Assembly (NCBI RefSeq): GCF_029960785.1
Contig: NZ_JASBQE010000022.1
Span: 62,001 to 126,000 of the forward strand
From: Polyangium sp. 15x6
Lineage (GTDB): Bacteria; Myxococcota_A; Polyangia; Polyangiales; Polyangiaceae
Direction of reading: 5' to 3'
DNA length: 64,000 nt
The position numbers were made by a program, and so were the translations under genes. How positions within the stretch are numbered: the first letter of the stretch is position 1; the number at the start of each line of letters is the position of its first letter. Of this stretch, positions 55,000-61,545 are shown piece by piece. Under the pieces are notes generated by a model that ran no database searches, was not told the DNA's origin, and worked only from the letters and a program-made list of their open reading frames with translations.

Positions 55000-57423
55000 A
55001 TGGCGGACGAAGCACAGCTCGATCGGTCCCCCGATGGGCCTCCGCGGCTCGGGGCCTTTCTCCGATCGAGCGGCGAGCGGATCCTCCGTGAATGGGTCGA
55101 CCGCGCCCGCGCCTTGCCGGACGCGCAGACATTGCCACACGGCGTCTTGCGGGATCACATGCCGCACATCCTCGAAGCGCTCGCCTGCGCCCTCGAGCCG
55201 GGCGAGCACGCGGGTTGCGCCAAGAAAAAACGCGCCCCGGACATCCACGCCCTCGCGCGCCTCGAAGTGGGGTTCGATTTGCGGGAGGTGATGGCCGAGT
55301 ATGCCATGCTCCGCCGCTGCGTCCTCGAGCTCTGGGCCGAGGAGATCGGGGATCTCGCGCCCATTCGCGACGTTCTGGCCTTCGATCGGGCCATCGACGA
55401 GGCGGCCCTTGCGGCCGTCGCGAAATACACCGCCGCGCGCGAGCGGACCCTGCGCGCGCTCGACGCCATGTCCAATGCGGCGCTGAGCAGCCAGGGCATC
55501 CAGAACTTCCTCCATAGCTTTTTCGTCGCTTTGCGCGAAACCTCGCCGATCGTCGATTCCGCGGCGATTTACGTGGTCGAGGGCGAAGACCTCGTCGTCC
55601 GCGCGGCGTTGGGCCCTGCGCAGGAGGCGTCGCTGGGGACGCGGGTCTCTCGCGGCCAATGCCTGGCGGGACGCGCCGTGCTCGCGGCCGCGCCGATCGA
55701 CAGCGTCGATACCCGCGTCGATTCTCGCGTGAGCGCGGCGATCGACAAGGGAAAAGTCCGCTCGGCGTACGCGGTCCCGCTCGAGATCGGGGGCCGCGTC
55801 GCGGCCGTGATCGTGATCGGCGCCGCGACGGCGCGGGCTCTCTCCGACGAGGATCGGCTCATCGTGCGCGCGCTCGCGGCGCGCGCGGCTGCGATCCTGG
55901 CGCTCAAGCAGAGCCACGACGAGACCCGCGCCGCCCTCGCCGTGCTCTCGACGTTCATGGAATCCTCGCCCCTCGGCCTCGCCTTTCTCGATTGCGATCT
56001 GCGCGTCGTGCGGGTCAACACGGCGATGGCCGAGATCCAACGGAGGCGAATCGAGGAGTATCCGGGGCAGCCTTTCCGCGAGTTCGTGCCCCCGCCGATC
56101 GCCCCGGAGACCGAAAAGATCCTGAGGCAGGTGCTCGCGACGGGCAAGCCCCTCCTCGGGCGAGAGGTCTTCGTGGAATGGCCGCCCGGCAGCAGCCAGC
56201 GCGCTGGATTCAGCAGTTATTTTCCGGTCCGCGGCCCCGACGACACGATCCTCGGCCTCGGCATCGTCGTGCAGGACATCACCGACAAGAAGGCCGCCGA
56301 ACAGGCGCTCCGCCAGAGCCAGGCCGCGCTCCTGGAGAGCGAGCAGCGGCTCCGGATCGTCGTCGACAGCTTGCCGTACCTCATCAACTTCGTCGGCGCG
56401 GACGAGCGGTATCGGCTGAACAACAAGGCCTACGAGGTCTGGTTCGGCGTGCCGCCGGCGGAGCTCCGGGGAAAACGTGTCGTCGAGGTGATCGGCGAAG
56501 AGAATTACCGATGGGTCAAGCCGCTCATCGATCGCGCGCTCCGCGGCGAGACGGTCGAGCGCGAATTACCTTTCGTGTTCCGAGGCGGGCGCCGAGGATT
56601 CGTTCATCTCGTGTTCGTCCCGCAGCTCTCGGCCGATGGGCGGGTCCTCGGCTACGTATCGCTCGCCACGGACATCTCGGAGCGAAAGCGGCGCGAATCG
56701 GAGGATCGGAGCCGGCTGGAGTTCGAGCAGCAGCTCATCGGGATCGTATCGCACGATCTCCGCAATCCGCTCACCGCGATCACGCTCGCGGCCACGGTGC
56801 TCCTGCGCCGGGAAGACCTCGACGCGCGCGCCACGAAGACGGCGGCGCGGATCCTCGCCTCGGCGGAGCGCGCCGTTCGATTGATCCACGATCTGCTCGA
56901 TTTCACGGCCGCGCGCCTCGGCCGAGGTATCCCGATCGCGCCCCGCGAGGCCGATTTTCATGCGGTCGTGGCGGGTGTGCTCGACGAGGTGCATGTCGCC
57001 TTCCCAGAGCGAGCGTTTCGCGCGGAGCACGTGGGCGACGGTCGAGGGGTTTTCGATACGGACAGGGTCGCGCAGGTGGTCACGAACATCACGAGCAATG
57101 CCGTGCAATACGGAACGGCCGGGACGCCGGTGACGGTGCGGACCGAGGGCACGGCGACGGAGCTCGCGCTTTCCGTGCACAACCGCGGTCCTGCGATTCC
57201 CGACGCGATCCGGCCGAATCTATTCGCGCCGATGCAACGTGGCGACGTGCCGGGAGATCCGCGGAGCCGGAGCGTGGGCCTCGGGCTTTACATCGTGAAA
57301 GCGATCGTCGAGGCCCACGGCGGCCGGATCGAGGTGCGCTCGACGGAGGAAGAGGGAACGACGTTCGTCGTGTGGATCCCGAGGCAAGCGAAGGTCACGA
57401 AGGAGCCGGGTCTCCCCGGGTAA
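55000..57423 (+). CDS. Cytoplasmic sensor histidine kinase (N-terminal helical, GAF, two PAS, HisKA, HATPase)
   Basis: An 807-residue kinase from the ATG at 55000 (AGGGAACG upstream); the open frame begins at 54871, but that part does not look coding. An N-terminal all-helical sensor (about 15-160, e.g. EVMAEYAMLRRCVLELW) resembles the RsbRD-type domain; GAF covers about 170-315; two PAS follow (325-445, 455-575); HisKA has His585 in SHDLRNPL, and HATPase the N box NITSNAVQYG and VGLGLYIVKAI. No membrane segment and no receiver. A nearby ECF sigma factor could be linked but this is unproven. Confidence 0.93.
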   Translation: MADEAQLDRSPDGPPRLGAFLRSSGERILREWVDRARALPDAQTLPHGVLRDHMPHILEALACALEPGEHAGCAKKKRAPDIHALARLEVGFDLREVMAEYAMLRRCVLELWAEEIGDLAPIRDVLAFDRAIDEAALAAVAKYTAARERTLRALDAMSNAALSSQGIQNFLHSFFVALRETSPIVDSAAIYVVEGEDLVVRAALGPAQEASLGTRVSRGQCLAGRAVLAAAPIDSVDTRVDSRVSAAIDKGKVRSAYAVPLEIGGRVAAVIVIGAATARALSDEDRLIVRALAARAAAILALKQSHDETRAALAVLSTFMESSPLGLAFLDCDLRVVRVNTAMAEIQRRRIEEYPGQPFREFVPPPIAPETEKILRQVLATGKPLLGREVFVEWPPGSSQRAGFSSYFPVRGPDDTILGLGIVVQDITDKKAAEQALRQSQAALLESEQRLRIVVDSLPYLINFVGADERYRLNNKAYEVWFGVPPAELRGKRVVEVIGEENYRWVKPLIDRALRGETVERELPFVFRGGRRGFVHLVFVPQLSADGRVLGYVSLATDISERKRRESEDRSRLEFEQQLIGIVSHDLRNPLTAITLAATVLLRREDLDARATKTAARILASAERAVRLIHDLLDFTAARLGRGIPIAPREADFHAVVAGVLDEVHVAFPERAFRAEHVGDGRGVFDTDRVAQVVTNITSNAVQYGTAGTPVTVRTEGTATELALSVHNRGPAIPDAIRPNLFAPMQRGDVPGDPRSRSVGLGLYIVKAIVEAHGGRIEVRSTEEEGTTFVVWIPRQAKVTKEPGLPG

Positions 57424-57464
57424 AACGTGATCGGGCGGGGGAGGGGTCTCATCGGGGACCGTGG

Positions 57465-57580
57465 AGCCGGGGCGCTGCCCCGGGCCCCGCGGGGGCTGTT
57501 CGCCCCTCGACCCGAACCAGGGCAAGCCCTGGACCTCAGGTGGAAAAACTGCGCTGCGCGCAGTTTTTCCAGCAGGCCGG
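57465..57580. repeat. Composite four-hairpin element, copy 4
   Basis: Modules: CCGGGGC/GCCCCGG (57467-57483), a G/C-rich imperfect hairpin (57488-57509), CCAGGGC/GCCCTGG (57517-57532) and TGGAAAAACTGCGC/GCGCAGTTTTTCCA (57541-57571, 3-nt loop). The next bases, GCAGGCCGGTGGCAAGACC, match those after copy 3a. This copy lies between genes in tandem (kinase, then sigma factor). Confidence 0.75.
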
Positions 57581-57749
57581 TGGCAAGACCGTGGAGGAGC
57601 GTTTCAAGCTGAACCGTCAGCGCCGCCGGTTGGGTTGGCAGGGGGTGAGGGAATTTCAGCGAGGGCGTGGGTTCTCCCGCGACTCCCGCGACGAACCAAT
57701 CCGCTCTTTTGCCATTGCCTCCGACCTCAATTCATGAGACAAAGCAAGC
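57581..57749. other. Intergenic remainder before the sigma-factor gene
   Basis: These bases, between the hairpin element and the 14-bp palindrome, start with sequence shared with the 3a-3b linker (GGCAAGACC, then AGCGTTTCAAGCTGAACCG). No gene, further repeat or promoter was recognised. The sigma-factor promoter probably lies at the right end. Confidence 0.4.
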
Positions 57750-57784
57750 GACGCCAGCCGGTGCTGGTAACACCGGCTGGCGTC
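57750..57784. promoter_or_regulatory. Perfect 14-bp inverted repeat upstream of the ECF sigma gene
   Basis: GACGCCAGCCGGTG (57750-57763) is followed by a 7-base loop (CTGGTAA) and its exact complement CACCGGCTGGCGTC (57771-57784), ending 37 bases before the sigma-factor start. No T-run follows, so it is more likely an operator or 5'-UTR hairpin than a terminator; a regulator is unknown. Confidence 0.55.
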
Positions 57785-57821
57785 TGACCCACGACACCGC
57801 GATACCCGGAGCCATGAGCTA

Positions 57822-58361
57822 ATGGTCACGATACCCGTCCATCATCCGCCGGCAAACTTTTCTGCGTCGCACGCCTTGCTCGGCCGCCTTTACCTCGAAC
57901 ACCGCGCTTTCCTGCGCCGTCTCCTTCTCGTCCAGGCGGTCCCTCTCCGCGACGTGGAGGATGTCCTGCAGGAGGTTTTCATCACGGTATGGCGTCGCCT
58001 CTCGTGCCTGGTCACGCCGGAGCAGGCGCGCCCGTGGTTGGTATTGATCGGGCTCAACCATGCGCGCAATCATCGCCGGCTCGTGCGATGCGAGCGTGAG
58101 GTCCTCGCCGGCTGCGCGGAAGACCTTCCCGAGCAGGAAGACCGGACCACGCCGGAGACATATCTGCATGCGATGTACGGCATGTTTCGGCTCAAGCGAT
58201 TCCTGGAGAAGATCGGCCCGCGCCTCCGGGCCGCGGTGATACCGTTCCTGGAGGGGAAATCGATCACGGAGATTGCAGCGTCGCTCGGCATCAAAACGAA
58301 GGCCGTCGATGGTCGCCTGCGTCTCGCGCGAAAGCGTTTGGAGATGCTCGCGCTCGCGTGA
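57822..58361 (+). CDS. ECF-type RNA polymerase sigma factor
   Basis: A 179-residue sigma-70 family protein with only regions 2 and 4. Region 2 includes RDVEDVLQEVFITVWRRL (the D-x-x-Q-E-V-F motif binding core polymerase) and region 4 has FLEGKSITEIAASLGIKTKAVDGRLRLARKRL, a helix-turn-helix for the -35 element. No anti-sigma gene is adjacent; the next gene is a DUF6891 protein 218 bases away. A palindrome precedes the start. The ATG at 57822 gives a plausible N-terminus (MVTIPVHHPPAN). Confidence 0.88.
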   Translation: MVTIPVHHPPANFSASHALLGRLYLEHRAFLRRLLLVQAVPLRDVEDVLQEVFITVWRRLSCLVTPEQARPWLVLIGLNHARNHRRLVRCEREVLAGCAEDLPEQEDRTTPETYLHAMYGMFRLKRFLEKIGPRLRAAVIPFLEGKSITEIAASLGIKTKAVDGRLRLARKRLEMLALA

Positions 58362-58433
58362 CTTCCGTTTGCGCAAGCGCACGCGCCTCCGCCTCCGCCC
58401 CTGCCTCCGCCGCCGCCCCCGCTCCCGCCCCCG

Positions 58434-58530
58434 CGCACCGTGACGCCCGCGTGCACGTTGAAGCCCGACACCTCCGCGGCCCACGGGCCCTTGCCCGCAG
58501 CGCGGAAGCGAGCGTCATCGAGCGCTAGCA
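58434..58530 (-). pseudogene. Possible remnant of an IS91-like transposase
   Basis: A minus-strand stretch of about 30 codons reads GKGPWAAEVSGFNVHAGVTV, resembling the segment of IS91-family (putative transposase, PF04986-type) proteins that precedes the R-L-C-R-Y-x-x-R-P-P motif. It then runs into a Gly/Pro-rich simple sequence and stops, so the gene is truncated at both ends. The match is by eye only; no terminal repeats are visible. Confidence 0.35.
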
Positions 58531-58579
58531 AGATGCCGCTTGTCCCCGACAGCATCAATTCGGTACATTCCGCGGCCTG

Positions 58580-59440
58580 ATGGACACGGCAGCGACGATC
58601 GCCACAGAATATGCTCACCAGCTCGACGCGGCCGCCCTCCGCCGCGCGCGCATCTTGGTGAGAGGCACCGCGGAGCGCTTCAAGACGCTGGACGGCAGCA
58701 CCAACTACATCCTTGCGTGCGCGAGCGAGGCCGCGCCGGAAGTCGTGGCGGCGTCGGCCACGAACACGTTTCGCGCCTACTGCAGGGCGCTCTGGAGCGA
58801 AGACTTTGCGCTCGAACAGCGGTGGGCCGACCGCACCACCAACGACGCCATCGACGAGGCATTCACGAGGCTCGATCGCAGCGGTATCGTGGCGATGCAG
58901 AACGTCGGCGGCACCCAGGCGATGGGATGGGCCGAGGTCAACGCGCGTATTGCCTCGCTCGGGTCGAAGAAGAAGAAGGTGCTCGGCGCGGTCTTCTACC
59001 ACTCCCAGGATGTCGAGCGCGGCGTCGAAGGCGAGGGCCTCCTTCTGACGTTCGGCGCGCTGGACGGGACGGACGAGAGCGCCTCCGCCGTCGCGAACGC
59101 CGTCCTCGACGCCCTGCGCGCCGAGGGGGTGGCCTGCGAGTGGAGCGGTGAAATCGACGCGCGCATTCGCATCGCGCCGTTCGCGTGGAAGAAGCGGAGA
59201 TGGACGAAGCCTCCGGAGAGGCAGGCTCCCGTGCCGTGGCGGACATTCGTGCATCCCGACGGGCGCGTGTGGTCGGTCGCGGGATTGAACAACCGCGTCT
59301 GCGTCCGGATGAGAGACATAGACGGCGACATCCTCGAGCGTCAGACGGCGTCGAAGGACATCGCGACCGACGTGGCTGCGCTGACCAACGAGCAGCTGGC
59401 GGAGGGCTTCACGCCAAGTGGGTCGTCGATGAGGATTTGA
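58580..59440 (+). CDS. DUF6891-type protein of unknown function
   Basis: A 286-residue protein. The first part is helical (ATEYAHQLDAAALRRARILV). The middle resembles the DUF6891 family: TNDAIDEAFTRLDRSGIVAMQNV, MGWAEVNARI, AVFYHSQDVERGVEGEGLLL and ALRAEGVACEWSGEIDARIRI. The C-terminal 70 residues (RTFVHPDGRVWSVAGLNNRV) look like a small WGR-like beta domain. No catalytic function known. It follows the sigma factor in the same direction but may be independent. Confidence 0.65.
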   Translation: MDTAATIATEYAHQLDAAALRRARILVRGTAERFKTLDGSTNYILACASEAAPEVVAASATNTFRAYCRALWSEDFALEQRWADRTTNDAIDEAFTRLDRSGIVAMQNVGGTQAMGWAEVNARIASLGSKKKKVLGAVFYHSQDVERGVEGEGLLLTFGALDGTDESASAVANAVLDALRAEGVACEWSGEIDARIRIAPFAWKKRRWTKPPERQAPVPWRTFVHPDGRVWSVAGLNNRVCVRMRDIDGDILERQTASKDIATDVAALTNEQLAEGFTPSGSSMRI

Positions 59441-59526
59441 CGACGCGCGCCGGAGCCAGAAGTGGCGGGAGAGCATGCCGCTCTTGCGCAGCACCGCTTC
59501 CGCCTCCGCCTCTCCGTTGGCGTCGC

Positions 59527-59985
59527 TCAGCCCCCGTCGGGCGATGAGCAGACACAGGCGCTGGCGGCGGGAAAGAGCACCCAGCAGGCCCATTCGCCGC
59601 TTTCACAGCTACACAGCCATTGATCGAGCGGCGACGACAGACCTCCGGGGGCCGGCGGCATCCCGCAACAATCGCGCGTGTGTCCCGCTACGCAGACCTC
59701 GTCACCGATGCACGCGCCGCACGGAAGTGCCTCCCATGTCTGCACCCCGCATGAGGGCGCTGACTGTGCTCCCGACGTGTAGGCGTCGAACTTCGCCGGC
59801 GCCGGTTCCCAGGCATGGCTGCAAGTACCGGCCTCGCCGCCTTGGGCGCCGGTGCCCCCATCGGCTCCTCCGCCCCCGTCTGCGGCACCCCCTATCGACG
59901 AACCCGAGCAGCTCGACGCTATGAGCAGCAGCCAAGGGCACAGGATGACGAGCGTTCGTTGGTGAGTCCTGGGCTGAAACTGCAT
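59527..59985 (-). CDS. Cys-rich lipoprotein, unknown function
   Basis: A 152-residue protein from an ATG at 59985. The signal peptide ends in a lipobox (LIASSC), followed by a Gly-rich linker (GGAADGGGGADGGTGAQGG), as in other surface lipoproteins of myxobacteria. The mature domain has ten or more Cys (CSHAW, CGVQTW, CGACIGDEVC, DCCGM, CSCESGEWAC), suggesting several disulphides. No family recognised. The tail of DUF6891 at 59440 is convergent with it. Confidence 0.6.
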   Translation of the reverse strand: MQFQPRTHQRTLVILCPWLLLIASSCSGSSIGGAADGGGGADGGTGAQGGEAGTCSHAWEPAPAKFDAYTSGAQSAPSCGVQTWEALPCGACIGDEVCVAGHTRDCCGMPPAPGGLSSPLDQWLCSCESGEWACWVLFPAASACVCSSPDGG

Positions 59986-60060
59986 GGAACACCTCGCACA
60001 GCGAGAGCGGAGGCGGAAGCGGCAAGCGCCTCCGCCCGCTCCTTCTTCAACCTGGCCTTT

Positions 60061-60528
60061 TCAGGTTGCAGACGCCTTCTTCCGCGGCCCGATGGCCATG
60101 AAGTCCACCACCGTCTGCAGCTCGGCGGCCAGGTCGGGCATTCGTTCCCCCATGGCCGACAGCACGCCGTAATAGGCGAGGAACGCCTCCCACGCCTCCG
60201 ACCCTGCTTGCATCCCGGTATCCTCGGCGAGCTGCAGGGCCACGCGAAGCTCCTCCTCGATCGGCTGGAGTTGCTTCGTGAGGCCGGCATCGTTCTCCAG
60301 GCCTGCGAGCGGGATGTTCTTCAGCGCGACGTTGTACTTCTTCGCCAGATCGATCACCCGCTGAATGTGCGGCTCCGCGCCCCTGCGCTGGCGCAGCGTG
60401 CGCCTGCGCTCGTCCGCGGTGAGCGTGATCCCGTGCGCCCTGAGCTTCTCGACGATCGCCTTCAGTTGCGCGAGCAACTGGATGTGGTCCTCGGGCGTCA
60501 AGAGCGTGTCACCAACTTTGTTCTCCAT
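60061..60528 (-). CDS. Small helical protein, unknown function
   Basis: A 155-residue protein from the ATG at 60528 (MENKVGDTLLTPEDHIQLLAQ). It is almost entirely helical with several amphipathic segments (LLAQLKAIVEKLRAHGI, LQPIEEELRVALQLAEDTG) and a basic C-terminus (GPRKKASAT). No membrane segment or signal peptide. The gene is divergent from the CHAT locus; the 22-bp iteron array lies between them. A link to that locus is possible but unproven. Confidence 0.6.
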   Translation of the reverse strand: MENKVGDTLLTPEDHIQLLAQLKAIVEKLRAHGITLTADERRRTLRQRRGAEPHIQRVIDLAKKYNVALKNIPLAGLENDAGLTKQLQPIEEELRVALQLAEDTGMQAGSEAWEAFLAYYGVLSAMGERMPDLAAELQTVVDFMAIGPRKKASAT

Positions 60529-60612
60529 ACGTGAACGTTCCTCGCTTTCGGGGGTAGGTTACCCAACCTTGCTTGCCGTTGCGAGTTCGTTGTGATGGGC
60601 ATCGCTCTCCCC

Positions 60613-60949
60613 GGGGTGGCGAAGGATCGGCCAGCGCGGGGCGAAAGCTTCGCCAGCGCGGGGCGAAAGCTTCGCCAGCGCGGGGCGAAAGCTTCGCCAG
60701 CGCGGGGCGAAAGCTTCGCCAGCGCGGGGCGAAAGCTTCGCCATCGGGTGGCGAAAGATCGGCCAGCGGATGGCGAAAGATCGGCCAGCGGGTGGCGAAA
60801 CATTCGCCGCCGTATGGTGAAACATTCGTCACCGTGTGGCGAAAGATCCGCCACCACCTGGCGAAGGATCTGCCATCGGGTGGCGAAAGATCGGCCAGCG
60901 GATGGCGAAAGATCGGCCATCGGGTGGCGAAGGATCCGCCAACGCATGG
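60613..60949. repeat. 22-bp iteron array (array B), 15 units
   Basis: Fifteen contiguous units of exactly 22 bp: the GCGA core starts at 60619, 60641, 60663, 60685, 60707, 60729, 60751, 60773, 60795, 60817 (as GTGA), 60839, 60861, 60883, 60905 and 60927. Typical cores are GGCGAAAGCTTCGCC and GGCGAAAGATCGGCC; many contain GGCGAA and TTCGCC or TCGGCC as inverted half-sites about 3 bases apart. The first five to six units are nearly identical; later ones vary. There are no spacers, so it is not a CRISPR. The period is not a multiple of three, so frames through it are not coding. It fills the divergent gap upstream of the CHAT gene. Confidence 0.9.
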
Positions 60950-60980
60950 TCGAACCTCTCCTCTCGACAGGGGGACTCTC

Positions 60981-61169
60981 ATGCGACACGCCTTTCTCGT
61001 TTTCGGGCTCATCGCTTTCGGGTCGCTCGGGGTCGTGGTACGGTCTCCGCGAGATGGAGGTCGTCGAACGATGGACACCCGAGCCGCCGACCGCGGAGTG
61101 ATGCTCGCATTCTCGTCCGCGGGCGCGTATCCGTACTCCAACGTCCTCGCTGCGTGCAATGTGGCTTGA
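60981..61169 (+). CDS. Possible small membrane protein upstream of the CHAT gene (doubtful)
   Basis: An ATG at 60981 with AGGGGGA a few bases upstream opens a 62-codon frame (MRHAFLVFGLIAFGSLGVVV). Residues 3-20 form one hydrophobic helix; the rest is unremarkable. Its stop overlaps the CHAT start by 11 bases, so if translated it would be coupled to it. It may be a chance frame; nothing else supports it. Confidence 0.3.
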   Translation: MRHAFLVFGLIAFGSLGVVVRSPRDGGRRTMDTRAADRGVMLAFSSAGAYPYSNVLAACNVA

Positions 61170-61545
61170 GCTCGAGCTTGCCCCGGATGACCAGGGGATC
61201 CGCCTGTCTGCGCGTGGGAGCCGCGGAGAGCGCCCTTCGCCACACAGGCTCTCGCCCGAGAAGGGCGCCTTCACATTGCAGACCTTCACGACCAAAGTAG
61301 GGCGCGCCTCCCGCGCTGCGAAAGCGCTCGATCCCGATGTCGTGAGCTATGCCCAGGCGCTCCACCAGGAGCTCTTCCAGGGCGAGGTGCGCGACACGCT
61401 CACGCGCCTCGGCGAAGCCGCCAAAGACGGCCGCGTGCTCGTGCGGCTCTTCATGAGCGATCGCGAACTTCAGGCCACCCCATGGAGGCCCTGTGCAGGC
61501 CGGGCACCACCGAAGGCTTCCTCGGCACCGATGCAAAGCTCTTGA
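61159..61545 (+). CDS. N-terminal part of a CHAT-domain protein (frame 1 of a frameshifted gene)
   Basis: This frame starts at an ATG at 61159 (MWLELELAPDDQ) and encodes the usual N-terminal region of CHAT proteins: LDPDVVSYAQALHQELFQGEV and VRLFMSDRELQATPW. It should continue W-E-A-L-C, but at 61480-61487 the reading slips: CCA TGG AGG in this frame against ATG GAG GCC in the next. One missing G at that point would explain it. The last 20 or so codons (RPCAGRAPPKASS) are therefore out of frame and not homologous. The rest of the protein is in the entry at 61482. Confidence 0.7.
   Translation: MWLELELAPDDQGIRLSARGSRGERPSPHRLSPEKGAFTLQTFTTKVGRASRAAKALDPDVVSYAQALHQELFQGEVRDTLTRLGEAAKDGRVLVRLFMSDRELQATPWRPCAGRAPPKASSAPMQSS

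Noticed and set aside
60613-60949. CRISPR array
   Set aside because: Units are contiguous 22-mers with no unique spacers, and no cas gene lies nearby.
60573-61169. Plus and minus open frames through the 22-bp array
   Set aside because: The period is not a multiple of three, so the same DNA is read in all frames; the apparent repeat proteins are artefacts. Only the end from 60981 was kept as doubtful.
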